From Candidatus Sodalis pierantonius str. SOPE (GTDB lineage: Bacteria; Pseudomonadota; Gammaproteobacteria; Enterobacterales; Enterobacteriaceae): a stretch of 64,000 bases of DNA. Every line of letters begins with the position of its first letter. Within the stretch, counting starts at the first letter, position 1. This document shows, in pieces, positions 18,656 to 28,895 of this stretch. Position numbers and translations under genes: made by a program. The notes beneath the pieces are model-generated. The model did no database searches. It was not told the origin of the DNA and saw only the letters and a program-made list of their open reading frames with translations. Where the stretch lies: the NCBI RefSeq assembly GCF_000517405.1, contig NZ_CP006568.1, forward strand, positions 2,356,001 through 2,420,000, read 5' to 3'.

Positions 18656-19655
18656 ACACGCCGCGCCCAGGCGGGGCGACCAATGGCGCAGCCAGGCGCT
18701 GTCTGGATTGCGCGCCAGCGCGCACAGCGTGATAAGCATCAGTTGCGAAGGCAGCAGCAGGCCATTATGCAACAAGAAATACCAATATTAGGGGCCGTGG
18801 GTAAACAGCACGGTGGCTAATAAGAAACAGCCCACGATAAACAGCACCATCATGCGGCGCGCGGAGGCCGATAGCACGACCCCCGACAGATGGGCGCGTT
18901 TGAATAGTGCATACGCCAGGATACCGCCGAAGAATTCCGGTACGCGAAACAGCGGCAGACGCTGCAATAACCCGGTATAAGGCACGCCATACTGATGCTG
19001 CCAAATAACCCATAGCGGCGGCAACAGATAGACCAGCATGCAGATCCCAAGCCACAGCCAGGGGTTGCGCACATTCATCAGACGCGGCGCCGCCCAGGGG
19101 AACAACAGATAAAAGAAAAACAGCGCCGAGCGACCAGAGCGGTGCATTGAACGTCAGGAAATAGGGGTTCCACGCCTGTAGCATAAATAGCTGTAAGACG
19201 CTGTTGAACGCCAGCTGCACGTTATCCATGTAATGACGGAACAGTTCCGGATGCGTCTGGCCCAAAATTTCATTGGTGTCGTACACCACAAACCAGATTG
19301 TCGCGCCGGGACCTTCGGGCGGTATCGCCAACCATTGCATGAACGTAACGACCAGCATGGACGACACCAGCGCCACGATATGAATGGGATAGAGATTAAA
19401 CAAGCGCTTACGCCAAAAATGGCTGGCCGGCTCGCGTAATCCGCGGCCGCGAACATAGACATGGGCGAGTAGAAACCCGGACAGGACAAAAAAGGCGCTG
19501 GTGGCGAAAAAGCCCATACTGGTCAGCTCGCTCAGACCAAACACTGCGTTGAATTGCGGATAGTGGTGAGCGGTATGATAAATCATTACGTAACAGCCAA
19601 GCAGGAAGCGCAGCCACTCCAGGTCGATAAACCGTTCCTTTTCCAGTTGCGTCAT
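18656..19655 (-). pseudogene. Acyltransferase 3 family membrane protein, broken
   Basis: Integral membrane O-acyltransferase family (OafA/NodX-like). The start MTQLEKERFIDLEWLRF has GGAGAAGGA upstream. Helix 1 carries the family His (MIYHTAHHYP) and the next part FFVLSGFLLAHVY is typical. A one-base shift at about 19130 follows LTFNAPLWSL. The next frame continues with membrane helices (FFFYLLFPW, LVYLLPPLWVIW) and meets an in-frame TAA at about 18792 after FTHGP. Homology then continues in frame (WYFLLHNGLLLPSQLML) and ends abruptly near 18656, where unrelated sequence begins. The C-terminal 40-60 residues are missing. Substrate unknown. Confidence 0.85.
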
Positions 19656-19873
19656 TTTTCCTTCTCCGGACTATAAGCGTCAAACACGATAGCGGGCAGG
19701 TCAAACATCAGATATTTGTCAATGTATTTATTATGGTTTTGAATGGTAAGTCATCTTACTATCTAAGCCCATCCCGAATGTGATAGAGTAAGGGTTCTCG
19801 GGTTACTTTATGAGCAATCCGGCGACATCGCCGGTCATCAAAGCAACGGACGCAGCGGCGAACAGAGAAGGCC

Positions 19874-21334
19874 ATGAACGTCTTTATACCAAATCGGCGG
19901 CTTTGCGCCGTCATGTCTTACGTCATTATGGGATTTATCTTAGGCGCCGCTACCGCTGGCCCTTTCTTCTGTCCGTTCCCCGCCGTGGCGCGGGTCACCC
20001 CGCAGGACAATGACAATACCCTGCTAAGCCAACAACAATCGTTGCCCAGCCTCGGGAGCGCAAGTGTAAACGAAAGCGGTTCGGAAAAAAGTTGGCGACG
20101 ATCGCCAGACAAATGGCGGAAGTCAACCAGGATGAAAATAACGATCAAACCTGGCTCAGCTATCTGCTGGGGGAGGCGAAAGATCGCGTCCTTAACCGGC
20201 TGCAGCAAAAAAGCGAAGCGATGTTATCTCCCCTCGGCTATACCCAAGTGCAGCTAAATGTCGACGAAAGCGGCCGCTTTAGCGGCAGTTCCGGCCAGAT
20301 GCTGTTGCCGCTGGACGATCAAAAGACGCGCGGTCTGACGTATGGCCAACTGGGCCTGCAGGGCGTGGATGACGACATCGTCGGTAACATGGGCCTGGGC
20401 CAGCGCTGGAACGCCGGGAGATGGTTGCTGGGCTTGAACGTGTTTTACGATCAATACCTGCAACATAATAGCTTGCGCCGGGGCAGCGTTGGCGCTGAAG
20501 CGCGCAGCGATTACCTGTCGCTCTCGTCCAACTACTATTACCCGCTGTCGGCAATGTACGCCCTTAATGATGATGATGACGAACGGGTGCGCATGGCCAG
20601 CGGCTACGATATTACTACCCAGGGCTTATCTCCCGTTTTACCGCCAGTTGGGCGCCTCGGTTAAATACGAACAGTACTTTGGGCAATGGGTGGATGTCTT
20701 CGATAGCGGTAATTATCGCGCCAATCCGGCGGCGGTCGAGCTCGGCGTCAGCTATACCCCCGTGCCGCTCATGACGCTGTCCGCCAGCCATAAGCTGGGG
20801 GACGGCGGCGAAAGCGCTGAACAGTATCAGCTCACCCTCAATTATCGCTTGGGCGTGCCGTTATACAGGCAGTTGTCGGCGGATTACGTGGCCGAGGCGC
20901 ACTCGCTGCGCGGCAGCCGCTATGATCAGGTGCAGCGCAATGCCGTGCCGGTTCTGGCGTTTAAACAGCGCAAAAGCCTGTCGGTGTTCCTGGCGACCCC
21001 GCCCTGGTCGCTACAGCCGGGCACCTTGCTGGCGCTCAAAGTGCAGGTGTCGGCGCGCTATCCCCTGACCGCGGTGAGCTGGCAGGGCGATACCCAGGCG
21101 CTAAGCCTGACTCCGCCGGCCGATAGCGGCCAGCCCGATGGCTGGTCAATCATCTTGCCTCCCTGGGATGATGCCCCGGGCGCCCGTAATCAATATCGCC
21201 TATCGGTAACGGTGGAGGATGAAAAGCAGCAGCGCGTGACCTCTAATTGGATTGTGTTGAAACTTAACGCACCGTTGCAGGCGGCCGCTGACGGCGAAGA
21301 GCCGCTGACGTTTGCAACCCGCGACGGGGCTTAA
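19874..21334 (+). pseudogene. Invasin/intimin-like inverse autotransporter (YchP-like), frameshifted
   Basis: The protein has an N-terminal signal region (start MNVFIPNRR), a linker, then the inverse-autotransporter beta domain (GLGQRWNAGRWLLGLNVFYD, ARSDYLSLSSNYYYPL, LPFYRQLGASVKYEQYFG) and one Ig-like extension (PGTLLALKVQVSARYPL). Two indels break it. One A is missing from an A run near 20085 (GSEKKLATIARQ becomes GSEKSW). An extra T lies near 20620 (GYLPFYRQ becomes GLSPVLP). Without them the protein would be about 485 aa, similar to E. coli YchP and much shorter than true invasins. Outer-membrane insertion and adhesion are inferred from the family. Confidence 0.88.
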
Positions 21335-21755
21335 GCCGATGGGCGGGGTGCGGGCGACATTGTCGCGCTTCGCTCGGCCGAGGGAAAGAAAAATCGGCCA
21401 GGGAGAAAAGGGTTATTGCCCTATAATATTCTCTCAGCTTGCGGCAAAATACGATAAGCGAAACGGTAGGGGCCGCGAATAGTGTTGGCGAGGCCAGGGG
21501 AATCGCGCTATTTTAACCCAGGACGTAATTTTGACCCAAGGCACAATGCGAAGCGCTTCATTAAATTTCACTACAGTTTACCCCCTTATTCTCCTTTTTT
21601 TCTTCATTATTGCGCAGAAATTAAGTGATAGGCTTTAACATATTTACTCAGGCTCGCACTACTTGAAGTTAACTCGAGTAAAGTTATTCTTGTAATGCAC
21701 GCTTCGGTGTTTATTTCGCGCCGCGGCATACAGGTAAAAATAATGAGGAAATGTC
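21335..21755 (+). other. Spacer with spy promoter region
   Basis: 421 bases without a gene. The second half is AT-rich and should carry the spy promoter; a candidate CpxR site is listed separately. The first half has no feature I can support. Confidence 0.5.
21567..21581 (-). promoter_or_regulatory. Candidate CpxR box upstream of spy
   Basis: On the minus strand GTAAA-CTGTA-GTGAA matches the CpxR consensus GTAAA-N5-GTAAA with one mismatch. E. coli spy is controlled by CpxR and BaeR. It lies about 175 bases before the spy start, somewhat far, so the promoter would need to be at about 21600-21680. Confidence 0.4.
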
Positions 21756-22223
21756 ATGCGTAAATTAACCGCTTTCGCTCTGGCCACATCATTGATGTTA
21801 GGTACCGTCCAGCTGGCTTCCGCCGCCGATACCGCCGCGGCGCCTGCCGCTCCGGAGAGCGCGAAAATGCATCATCATCCGAAGCACGGGCCCATGATGG
21901 AGCAGATGTTCAAGGATCTGAATTTGACCCCCGCCCAGCGTGAACAGATGCGCGATATTGCACGCGATTCGATGAAAAATATGAAGAAGCCGTCGGCTGA
22001 CGAACATAAACAGCTCCATGATGTCATTGCCGCCGATAATTTTGACAGCAGCAAAGCGCAGGCGCTGGTCACCAGCATGTCACAAGCGCAAAATGAAAGA
22101 ATGCTGGCTCGTCTAGAAATGCAGAATAAAATGTATAATGTCCTGACTCCGGCGCAGAAGCAGGAATTCAATAAAAAATTTGAAGCTCGTCAGGCTAAAA
22201 TGGCGGAACACGGAAATAACTAA
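21756..22223 (+). CDS. spy: Periplasmic ATP-independent chaperone Spy
   Basis: 155 residues against 161 in E. coli. Signal peptide MRKLTAFALATSLMLGTVQLASA; mature part with the Spy/CpxP LTxxQ motifs (LNLTPAQREQ, NVLTPAQKQ) on a helical cradle. Spy binds unfolded periplasmic proteins as a dimer. TGAGGAA lies 8 bases before the ATG. It keeps the E. coli neighbourhood (spy-nadE-osmE), although the genes between are replaced here by an IS and a LysR gene. Intact. Confidence 0.95.
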   Translation: MRKLTAFALATSLMLGTVQLASAADTAAAPAAPESAKMHHHPKHGPMMEQMFKDLNLTPAQREQMRDIARDSMKNMKKPSADEHKQLHDVIAADNFDSSKAQALVTSMSQAQNERMLARLEMQNKMYNVLTPAQKQEFNKKFEARQAKMAEHGNN

Positions 22224-22247
22224 ATTCCGTTAACACGCCTTTATTCC

Positions 22248-22275
22248 ATCGCAGCCCACGGCTGCGATTTTTTTT
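22248..22275 (+). terminator. spy terminator
   Basis: Inverted repeat ATCGCAGCC / GGCTGCGAT with a 3-base loop (22248-22268), followed by seven further T. A textbook rho-independent terminator 25 bases after the spy stop. Confidence 0.92.
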
Positions 22276-22285
22276 GCCTGTGGAC

Positions 22286-23340
22286 GGCTTTGTTGAATAA
22301 ATCGAACTTTTAGGTGACTGGCGGCTCTGATCACTACATTCGTTTCAACATCAGGTCCCCATGGCAAAGCAAAAGTTTAAAATCACCAACTGGCCCGCAT
22401 ATAACAATGCGCTCAGGCAGCGGGGGGACCTGACAGTATGGCTTGATGAGTCAGCCATTGCTGCATGGACTGAGAGTACACCACCTGAACATCGTGGCCG
22501 GCCGCTTCACTACACCGATATGGCCATTACCACGGTTCTGATGATAAAGCGCGTGTTTAACCTTTCGCTCCGGGCGTTACAGGGTTTCGTTGACTCGATT
22601 TTTAAACTGATGGGGCTGTCGCTGCGCTGCCCAGATTACTCTCTGGTCAGCCGGCGAGCAAAAACCGTCGACATCAGCATAAAAACGCCAACCCGCGGCG
22701 AAATCTCACACCTGGTCATCGATGGCACCGGCCTGAAAATCTTCGGCGAAGGCGAATGGAAAGTCAGGCAGCATGGGGCTGAGAGGCGCAGAGTATGGCG
22801 CAAGCTTCATCTGGCAGTAGATAGCGCGACACATGAAATTATCTGTGCCGATTTATCGCTAAGCGGTACGACAGATGCGCAGGCGCTGCCCGGGCTGATT
22901 AACCAAACCCACCGGAAAATCAGGGAAGCGTCGGCTGACAGTGCTTACGATACGCGTTACTGTCATGATGCTCTGCTGAGGAAAAAAATAAAGCCGCTTA
23001 TCCCACCGCGAAGTGGTGCGCAATATTGGCCAGCTCGATACCATGAGCGTAACCATGCGGTGGCAAATCAGCATCTGAGCGGCAATAACGATACCTGGAA
23101 AAAGAAAGTAGGTTATCACCGGCGTTCACTGGCTGAAACGGCCATGTTCCGGTTTAAAACACTTTTGGGTGGTCATCTGAGTCTGCATGACTATGACGCG
23201 CAGGTAGGTGAGGCTATGGCAATGGTCAAAGCGCTTAACCGGATCACGTTGTTAGGAATGCCAAACAGCGTCCGCATCATGTAACAATCGCCCTGATAGG
23301 GAGGAAGTCGTCACAAATTTCGGATTTATTCAACAAAGCG
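22286..23340 (+). mobile_element. IS903-like element, copy 4, complete
   Basis: 1055 bp with both terminal repeats and the 9-bp target duplication CCTGTGGAC (22277-22285, 23341-23349). It landed just after the spy terminator. It is complete with an intact transposase and is the best candidate for an active copy in this window. Confidence 0.96.
22361..23284 (+). CDS. IS903-like transposase, intact
   Basis: 307 residues, start MAKQKFKITNW, DDE residues in VIDGTGLK, ADSAYDT and LAETAMFRFK. No lesion; both element ends are complete. Identical to most of the other copies except for single residues. Confidence 0.96.
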   Translation: MAKQKFKITNWPAYNNALRQRGDLTVWLDESAIAAWTESTPPEHRGRPLHYTDMAITTVLMIKRVFNLSLRALQGFVDSIFKLMGLSLRCPDYSLVSRRAKTVDISIKTPTRGEISHLVIDGTGLKIFGEGEWKVRQHGAERRRVWRKLHLAVDSATHEIICADLSLSGTTDAQALPGLINQTHRKIREASADSAYDTRYCHDALLRKKIKPLIPPRSGAQYWPARYHERNHAVANQHLSGNNDTWKKKVGYHRRSLAETAMFRFKTLLGGHLSLHDYDAQVGEAMAMVKALNRITLLGMPNSVRIM

Positions 23341-24356
23341 CCTGTGGACAGCCAGTCGGATCTGTCGGGCGTTATCTCAAGCGGCATTGGTACGGGCGCG
23401 CTGTTCAACCGCCGCAAATTCTCTTACTATGCGGGCTATGTTGTCGATACCGACCAGCCCCTGAGGCCGTCGGCCCGGAGCGCCCATCATGCGTTTACGT
23501 CATATCGAAATCATTCATGCTATTATGGCGTCCGGCAGTATCAGCGGCGCGGCGCGCCGGCTTAATGTCTCGCAGCCCAATATCAGCCGGTGCTGGCCCA
23601 TGCCGAACAGCAGCTGGGATTTGCCTTATTCGATCGCCGGCCCTCCGGGCTACAGCCGACGTCGCGGGCACAACGGTTGATGCCGGAAATCGACCAGCTT
23701 TATCTCCAGTTACAACAAATCGACCAGCTCGCCCAACGTTTACGCGCCCCTGAGCAGTTACGCATTGGCGCCGCCCATGCGATTGGCCAATCTTTAATGG
23801 CGCAGGTGCTGTTGGACTACCGCCGACAGGCGGAACCGCTGCCGGCGGATGTCGAACTGGTGACCGGTCATCATGACACGCTTTGCCAGGATCTGTTGGC
23901 TGACTGGCTGGATCTAGCGTTGACCTTTGGTCAATCCCTAGCGCCGCGGCTGACGGCGGAAGTGCTTGATCGGGCCGATATGGTGGCGCTCGTCCCGCCG
24001 TCGTTGACGGTCGCGGCGCCGGTTAGCCTGGCCTGGCTATGCGAGCATCATCTGCTGATGATGCAGCCGCAGGATCCGCTGGGGCGGGTAATGCACCAGA
24101 CGTTGCGCGCCCAGGGGCTGCGCTCTTGCGGCACGTTGCAGATCAAGACCTATTCCGTTATTGCCGATATGGTGCTGACCGGTGGTGGTGCTGGTTCCGG
24201 TCACATTCGATCACTGAGTCCGATTTCACCCGATCACTAATTCTGATTTCATCCGATCACTGATTCCGGGCGCCCGATCAGCGATTCCGATTCTGTCCGA
24301 TCGCTCATCTTCTGTTCCGCCATACTCTGGAGACTTTTAGCTTCCGGGGGCATGGC

Positions 24357-25910
24357 ATGGCACGTAAAAAGAAGAAAGCGAGAACGGAAATGTGCATCTA
24401 TATTAATGTCTTACGTATGAAATTCGAGCAGCGTCGCTCGAATCGCACTATCTCAGCAGCGCTCGGCATAGACTGTACTACCGTGCACGATATCCTCGGC
24501 CGATTCACGGTAGCTAACCTGGTCTGGCCATTGCCGGCGGAACTGTCCCCCGTCGACCTCGACCGCCTGCTCTATCCCGGCAAATCCGGAAAAGTTATCA
24601 ATACCTTACCCAGCTGGCTTGATATCGATACCGAGTTAAGCCGCAAGGGCATGACCAAGCAGCTGCTCTGGATGGAATATCAGTCCGCCGTGGGCGGTGA
24701 TGCCCTCGGTTACTCACAGTTTTGTGCACTGTTCCGTGACTGGAAAAAGAAGCAGCGGCGTTCCATGCGCATGGAGCACAAGGCTGGCGAAAAGCTCTTC
24801 ATCGACTTCTGTGGCCCCACCGTACCTATCGTCAACCCTGCGACCGGTAGCGTACGCCAGGTCGCTATCTTCGTCGCTGCCATGGGCGTGTCAGGATATG
24901 CGTATATCGAAGCCTGCGAAGGCCAGGACATGGCATCGTGGCTCAACGCCAATAGCCGCTGCCTGCACTTCATGGGTGGGGTTCCGGAGCTGATGATACC
25001 TGATAATCTGCGCAGCGCTGTCAGCATCCCTGACCGCTATGAGCCGGTCATAAATCAGAGCTACCAGGCGCTGGCAAATCACTATGAGACAGTGGTGCTA
25101 CCGGAGCGCCCGAGAAAACCGAAAGACAAGGCGAAGGCAGAATCAACTGTGCAGCTGGTAGAACGCTGGGTTTTGGCCCGGTTGCGTAAACGTAGGTTCT
25201 ACTCGCTGGCCGAACTCAACCAGGTGATACGAGAACTCAATCATGAGTTGAATTTGCGCCCGATGCGTCATTACGGCGGACAAAGTCGCCTTGAACGCTT
25301 CGAGCAGCTGGACAAACCGGCTCTTGGGCCTCTACCGCCCACATATATGGGAATACAGTGAGTATCTCGTTGCCCGAGTGGGACCTGATTACCACATAGA
25401 CTACGGCAAAAACTGGTACTAGGTGCCGCATCCGCTGGTTGGCGAGCGCGTTGACGTCATCGCCACCCAACGGCTGGTGCAAATCCACCATAAGGGCGTC
25501 TGCGTGGCTACGCACCCTCGCAGCGATAACGCCTATAGGCACACGACTCAGGCGGCGCACATGCCGGCTAACCATAAGGGGCAGAGTCAGTGGACGCCGG
25601 AAAGGCTGTGCAGTTGGGCGCTGTCGGTGGGTGTGTGCACACTGTGAAAGTGGTCGAGTCCATCCAAAAGAGCAAAGCCCATCCGGAGCAGGCTTACCGT
25701 TCCGTGATGGGGCTACTCAATCTGCAACGGCGCTATGAGACGACGCGACTGGAGAAGGCCTGCGCGCTGGCGTTGGAGAAAGGGTGCATTAACCGCTCTT
25801 TCATAGCCAACGTATTGAAACACGGTCGTGAAAGTGAGGTCACCCAGGACGAAGCCGGCGTATCAATGCTGGTTCACGAAAACCTCCGAGGTCCGGACAG
25901 TTATCACTAA
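24357..25910 (+). pseudogene. istA: IS21-type transposase IstA, frameshifted with an amber codon
   Basis: The first 334 residues include the N-terminal helix-turn-helix and the integrase core (FIDFCGPTVPIV, NLRSAVSIPDRYEP, KAKAESTVQLVERWV). The frame then shifts near 25335 (after LGPLPPT), continues as EYLVARVGPDYHIDYGKNWY, meets an in-frame TAG at 25420-25422, continues with VPHPLVGERVDV, and shifts again near 25640 to KVVESIQKSKAHPEQAYRS, ending at 25908-25910. Three lesions make a functional IstA very unlikely. Confidence 0.88.
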
Positions 25911-25921
25911 GGAGAATAAAT

Positions 25922-26671
25922 ATGGATACACTGTTAATGGCTCTGCGAGAGCTGAAGTTGTCGGCAATGGTCCAGGCGTTGGAGACGCAACGCGAACTCC
26001 CGGGGAGTTATGGGGAGCTGGGGTTCGAGGAGCGGTTGTCGCTGATGGTAGAAGCGGAAAATTTGCATAGAAAAAACAATCATATATGCCGTCTGCGACG
26101 GCAATCGCAAATGCGCTTGCAGGCAAAACCAAAAGATATCCGCTATATCCCTAGCCGAGGAGTGACACCGGAACAGATGCGAGATCTGCTAGGGGGACAA
26201 TATCTGAAATATCAGAAAAGCATACTCATCACGGGGCCAACAGGTACGGGCAAAACCTGGCTCAGTTGTGCGCTTGGTGAGCAGGCATGCCGGCAGCAAT
26301 ATAGCGTGCGTTACTGGCGAGTGGGTCGGTTGCTGGCCCATCTTCACCAGTGTCAGGTAGACGGGACCTATCTAAAACAGCTTAAGCAGTTAGAAAAAAT
26401 AGAGTTACTGATCTTGGACGACGTGGGCCTAGAATCAATAAGTCCGATGCAGGCAACGATGCTGTTGGAGGTGATGGAAGATCGCTACGACAAAAGCAGC
26501 AGCATCCTGATCAGTCAACTGCCGGTGAAAAAATGGTATGGACTGATAGAAAACCCCACGACAGCTGACGTGTTACTCGATCGGTTAGTACACCCCAGCT
26601 ATAGACTGGAACTTAAAGGCGAATCACTACGCAAAGAGCAAGGAGTAGCCAGCACAGGAAAAATAGACTAA
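25922..26671 (+). CDS. istB: IS21-type ATP-binding helper IstB
   Basis: 249 residues, a DnaC-like AAA+ ATPase that assists IstA in choosing targets. Walker A is GPTGTGKTWLS (about residue 101) and Walker B LLILDDVGLE (about 161). AAGGAG precedes the start. The frame is intact, but without IstA it has no partner in this copy; it could serve another IS21 copy elsewhere in the genome. Confidence 0.93.
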   Translation: MDTLLMALRELKLSAMVQALETQRELPGSYGELGFEERLSLMVEAENLHRKNNHICRLRRQSQMRLQAKPKDIRYIPSRGVTPEQMRDLLGGQYLKYQKSILITGPTGTGKTWLSCALGEQACRQQYSVRYWRVGRLLAHLHQCQVDGTYLKQLKQLEKIELLILDDVGLESISPMQATMLLEVMEDRYDKSSSILISQLPVKKWYGLIENPTTADVLLDRLVHPSYRLELKGESLRKEQGVASTGKID

Positions 26672-27006
26672 ACCCGAGTCAGAAGATGAGCGAACACGTG
26701 AACGAATATCACTGGAATGGGTGATCGGAAAATATCGGAATAACTGATCGGATGTCGCCGGAACAGCTGATCGGATACGTCGGAATCTGCAGGTGGCGTG
26801 GGGATCGTCGACACCTTCACCGCCAGACGTTATGCCCAACAGTTACAGGTCGTAAAAATCCAGGGGGCGCTGCCGTTTGAAGTGCAACTGCTGATGACCG
26901 CGTCTCACGCCGCCGATCCGGCGGTGCTGCTGATGCGCAGCATTATCCGCCGGCGGCTGGAACAGTGGGTCGACGCGCAGGCGGCTGACCGCGGCCGGCG
27001 GGGGGA

Positions 27007-27831
27007 TTATTGCCAAAAGTCGTCAAACACCGTCACCGGCGGATGGCGTTTATGCTCGGTGCGTTGATACCAGTTTTCAATCACGCGCGCCGCGGCGGCA
27101 TCGATGGTTTTGCCCTCCAAGTAATCATCGACCATTTCGTAAGTGACCCCGAGCGCGGTTTCGTCAGGTAACGCGGGGCGATCTTCTTCCAGGTCGGCGG
27201 TCGGCGCTTTGAGATAGAGATGCTCGGGGCAGCCGAGGTGCTGCAATATGGCGCGGCCCTGGCGTTTATTCAGCCGGAAGAGGGGGTTGATATCGGTACC
27301 GCCGTCGCCGTACTTGGTGAAGAAACCGGTTACCGCTTCCGCCGCGTGATCGGTACCCACCACCAATCCCGCCGTCATGCCGGCGATGCTGTACTGGGCT
27401 TTCATGCGTTCGCGCGCTTTTTCATTGCCTTTAACGTAATCGCTTAACGCGATGCCCGCCTCGCGCAAGGTCGCCTCGCTAGCCTGAATAGCGCTTTTAA
27501 TATTGACGGTGATCACCTGGTCAGGCTGGATGAAGGCGATTGCATCCCGGCAGTCCGCTTCATCTTTCTGCTCGCCGTGGGGCAAGCGCACGGCGATAAA
27601 GCGGTAGTCGGTCACGCCGGTTTCCTGACGGAGCTCGCTGATGGCCTGCTGGCAAACTTTGCCCGTCAGCGTGGAATCCTGGCCGCCGCTGATACCAAGC
27701 ACCAGCGTGCGCACGAAAGTATGCTTTTTCAGGTAGGCTTTGAGAAAATCCACGCTCACCCGAAATTCGGCCGCCGGGTCAATCGTGGGTTTTACGCCCA
27801 GCGCCGCTATGATTTCTTGCTGTAGTGCCAT
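27007..27831 (-). CDS. nadE: NH3-dependent NAD+ synthetase
   Basis: 274 residues (E. coli 275). It forms NAD+ from nicotinic acid adenine dinucleotide, ATP and ammonia in the cytosol. The PP-loop SGGQDST (about residue 46) binds pyrophosphate, and GTDHAAEA plus FFTKYGDGGTDINPL are signature parts. The start MALQQEII at 27831 is preferred to the ATG 24 bases upstream because AGGAG is 8 bases before it. The stop codon area overlaps the end of the LysR pseudogene on the other strand. Intact; divergent from osmE as in E. coli. Confidence 0.95.
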   Translation of the reverse strand: MALQQEIIAALGVKPTIDPAAEFRVSVDFLKAYLKKHTFVRTLVLGISGGQDSTLTGKVCQQAISELRQETGVTDYRFIAVRLPHGEQKDEADCRDAIAFIQPDQVITVNIKSAIQASEATLREAGIALSDYVKGNEKARERMKAQYSIAGMTAGLVVGTDHAAEAVTGFFTKYGDGGTDINPLFRLNKRQGRAILQHLGCPEHLYLKAPTADLEEDRPALPDETALGVTYEMVDDYLEGKTIDAAAARVIENWYQRTEHKRHPPVTVFDDFWQ

Positions 27832-28065
27832 TCGCTTTGTCTCCTGAAACGTCAAGCTGCGGGTATCGCAAACGTTATGATGAGGGTAATCACAAAAGTG
27901 TAAAGCCTAACGCTTAGAAGAGAAAGCGTTACCCGCCGGCGAGGCCATTATCGATTTCGGCGGCCGGCATGGAACAAAAATAAGCACCAAAATGAACGGC
28001 CTATTTGAAAAAATGTGTTTTGGCATCTAGGCTTATTGATACACACAATGAATGAGGTGACCTCA

Positions 28066-28404
28066 ATGAATAATAAAATGGTTCTGGCTATTTCCGCCGC
28101 CGCGGCGATTTCTTTCCTTTCTGGCTGTACCGCCTATGATCGTGCCGACAGTTATTTGAACAAACCCGTCGTTAGCGATGTGAAAAAAGGCATGACCAAA
28201 GAGCAGGCGCGCGCTATCGGCGGCGTGCCGGCGACCTCCTCGACCATGATTAACGCGCGCGGCACTTGTGATTCCTATGTCCTGGGTAACCGTGACGGCA
28301 AACCGATTAATTATTTCGTCAGCTACGACGAAACCGGTAAGGTATTGAACAAAGGGTTCCAGAGCTGCCAAAAATACGACACCAATCCTCAGCAGGGCCA
28401 ATAA
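28066..28404 (+). CDS. osmE: Osmotically inducible lipoprotein OsmE
   Basis: 112 residues (E. coli 112). The signal peptide ends in the lipobox LSGC (Cys at residue 20), so it should be an outer-membrane lipoprotein of the BamE/SmpA fold (VKKGMTKEQARAIGG). The start MNNKMVLAIS is chosen over an upstream in-frame ATG because it begins the signal peptide and GAGGTGA lies just before it. Expression in E. coli depends on osmolarity and sigma-S. Intact. Confidence 0.95.
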   Translation: MNNKMVLAISAAAAISFLSGCTAYDRADSYLNKPVVSDVKKGMTKEQARAIGGVPATSSTMINARGTCDSYVLGNRDGKPINYFVSYDETGKVLNKGFQSCQKYDTNPQQGQ

Positions 28405-28857
28405 GCGTTCCTAGCGTCCTCTTGGGCGCCGGGTCGCCGCCGGCTCTGACGGGCCGGCGACTGGCTCTGGTGGCCCGCTGCCGGCAGGGCGGCGTGGATC
28501 CCAGTTCTGCTATCCTGGCACCGACCCGCGCGCGACAGTAATGGCTTTCAAGCATCAGCCGACGCGACCGTAATTCCCCTTAAGGCGTTTGCCTCGTTGC
28601 GCACCTTAGGTGAATGTTTTCGCCCCCTGTTGCATCACTTAAGCCCAGGGAAATCCTCAAATTTACTGGCCCGCAGTCACTTTCCCTTTCCCTGACCTCG
28701 TGCTGTCGATTATGACTGCCTGCTGTCGAGGGCGACGCGCGCGCGTTGCCCGGCACGCCCGCGTCACAGACCGCATGGCGTGGTAAAAACCTATTTAGAT
28801 AACATGTATTTTCTTTTTTTTACCAAAGTACGCCATCGGCCCTCTGGCGTCTGCGGG
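28405..28857. other. Spacer between osmE and the RND efflux operon
   Basis: About 450 bases without a gene. A GC-rich imperfect hairpin at about 28430-28475 may end the osmE transcript. The last 60 bases are AT-rich and likely hold the efflux promoter. Confidence 0.4.
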
Positions 28858-28883
28858 TATAATGAGAATGAATATTCATTATA
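28858..28883 (+). promoter_or_regulatory. Candidate TetR-type operator over the efflux operon promoter
   Basis: Outer arms TATAATGA / TCATTATA surround a 14-base palindrome AATGAATATTCATT (28867-28880). TATAAT at the left arm could be the -10 box. The site ends 12 bases before the adaptor gene ATG (28896). Size and symmetry suit an AcrR/MexR-type repressor, and two TetR genes lie downstream of the operon. Confidence 0.55.
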
Positions 28884-28895
28884 GGATTGGGCGTG

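Larger units (their letters stand above)
24189..26791 (+). mobile_element. IS21-family element
   Basis: 2603 bp, ends TG...CA, with terminal repeats that match imperfectly (TGCTGGTTCCGG at left, complement of CCGACGTATCCG-type sequence at right) and several internal copies of a CGATCACTGATTCCG-like motif near both ends, as in IS21 elements. GGTGG is repeated at both borders as a 5-bp target duplication. It carries istA (broken) and istB (intact). Confidence 0.9.
23489..27067 (+). pseudogene. LysR-family regulator, frameshifted and split by an IS21-type element
   Basis: The helix-turn-helix MRLRHIEIIHAIMASGSIS and AARRLNVSQPNISR is followed by a one-base loss near 23588, after which VLAHAEQQLGFALFDRRPSG continues in the next frame. 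The effector domain (LRIGAAHAIGQSLMAQVLL) runs to LTGG at 24188, where the IS21-type element begins. It resumes at 26792 as VGIVDTFTARRYAQQLQVVK and ends at 27067, overlapping the 3' end of nadE. A 5-base GGTGG duplication flanks the insertion. 23350-23488 has a short frame (GVISSGIGTGALFNRRKFS) that I do not recognise. Confidence 0.88.

Noticed and set aside
23344..23565. 73-codon frame after IS903-like copy 4
   Set aside because: It starts at the duplicated target bases, overlaps the LysR start in another frame and matches no family; I mention it only as context.
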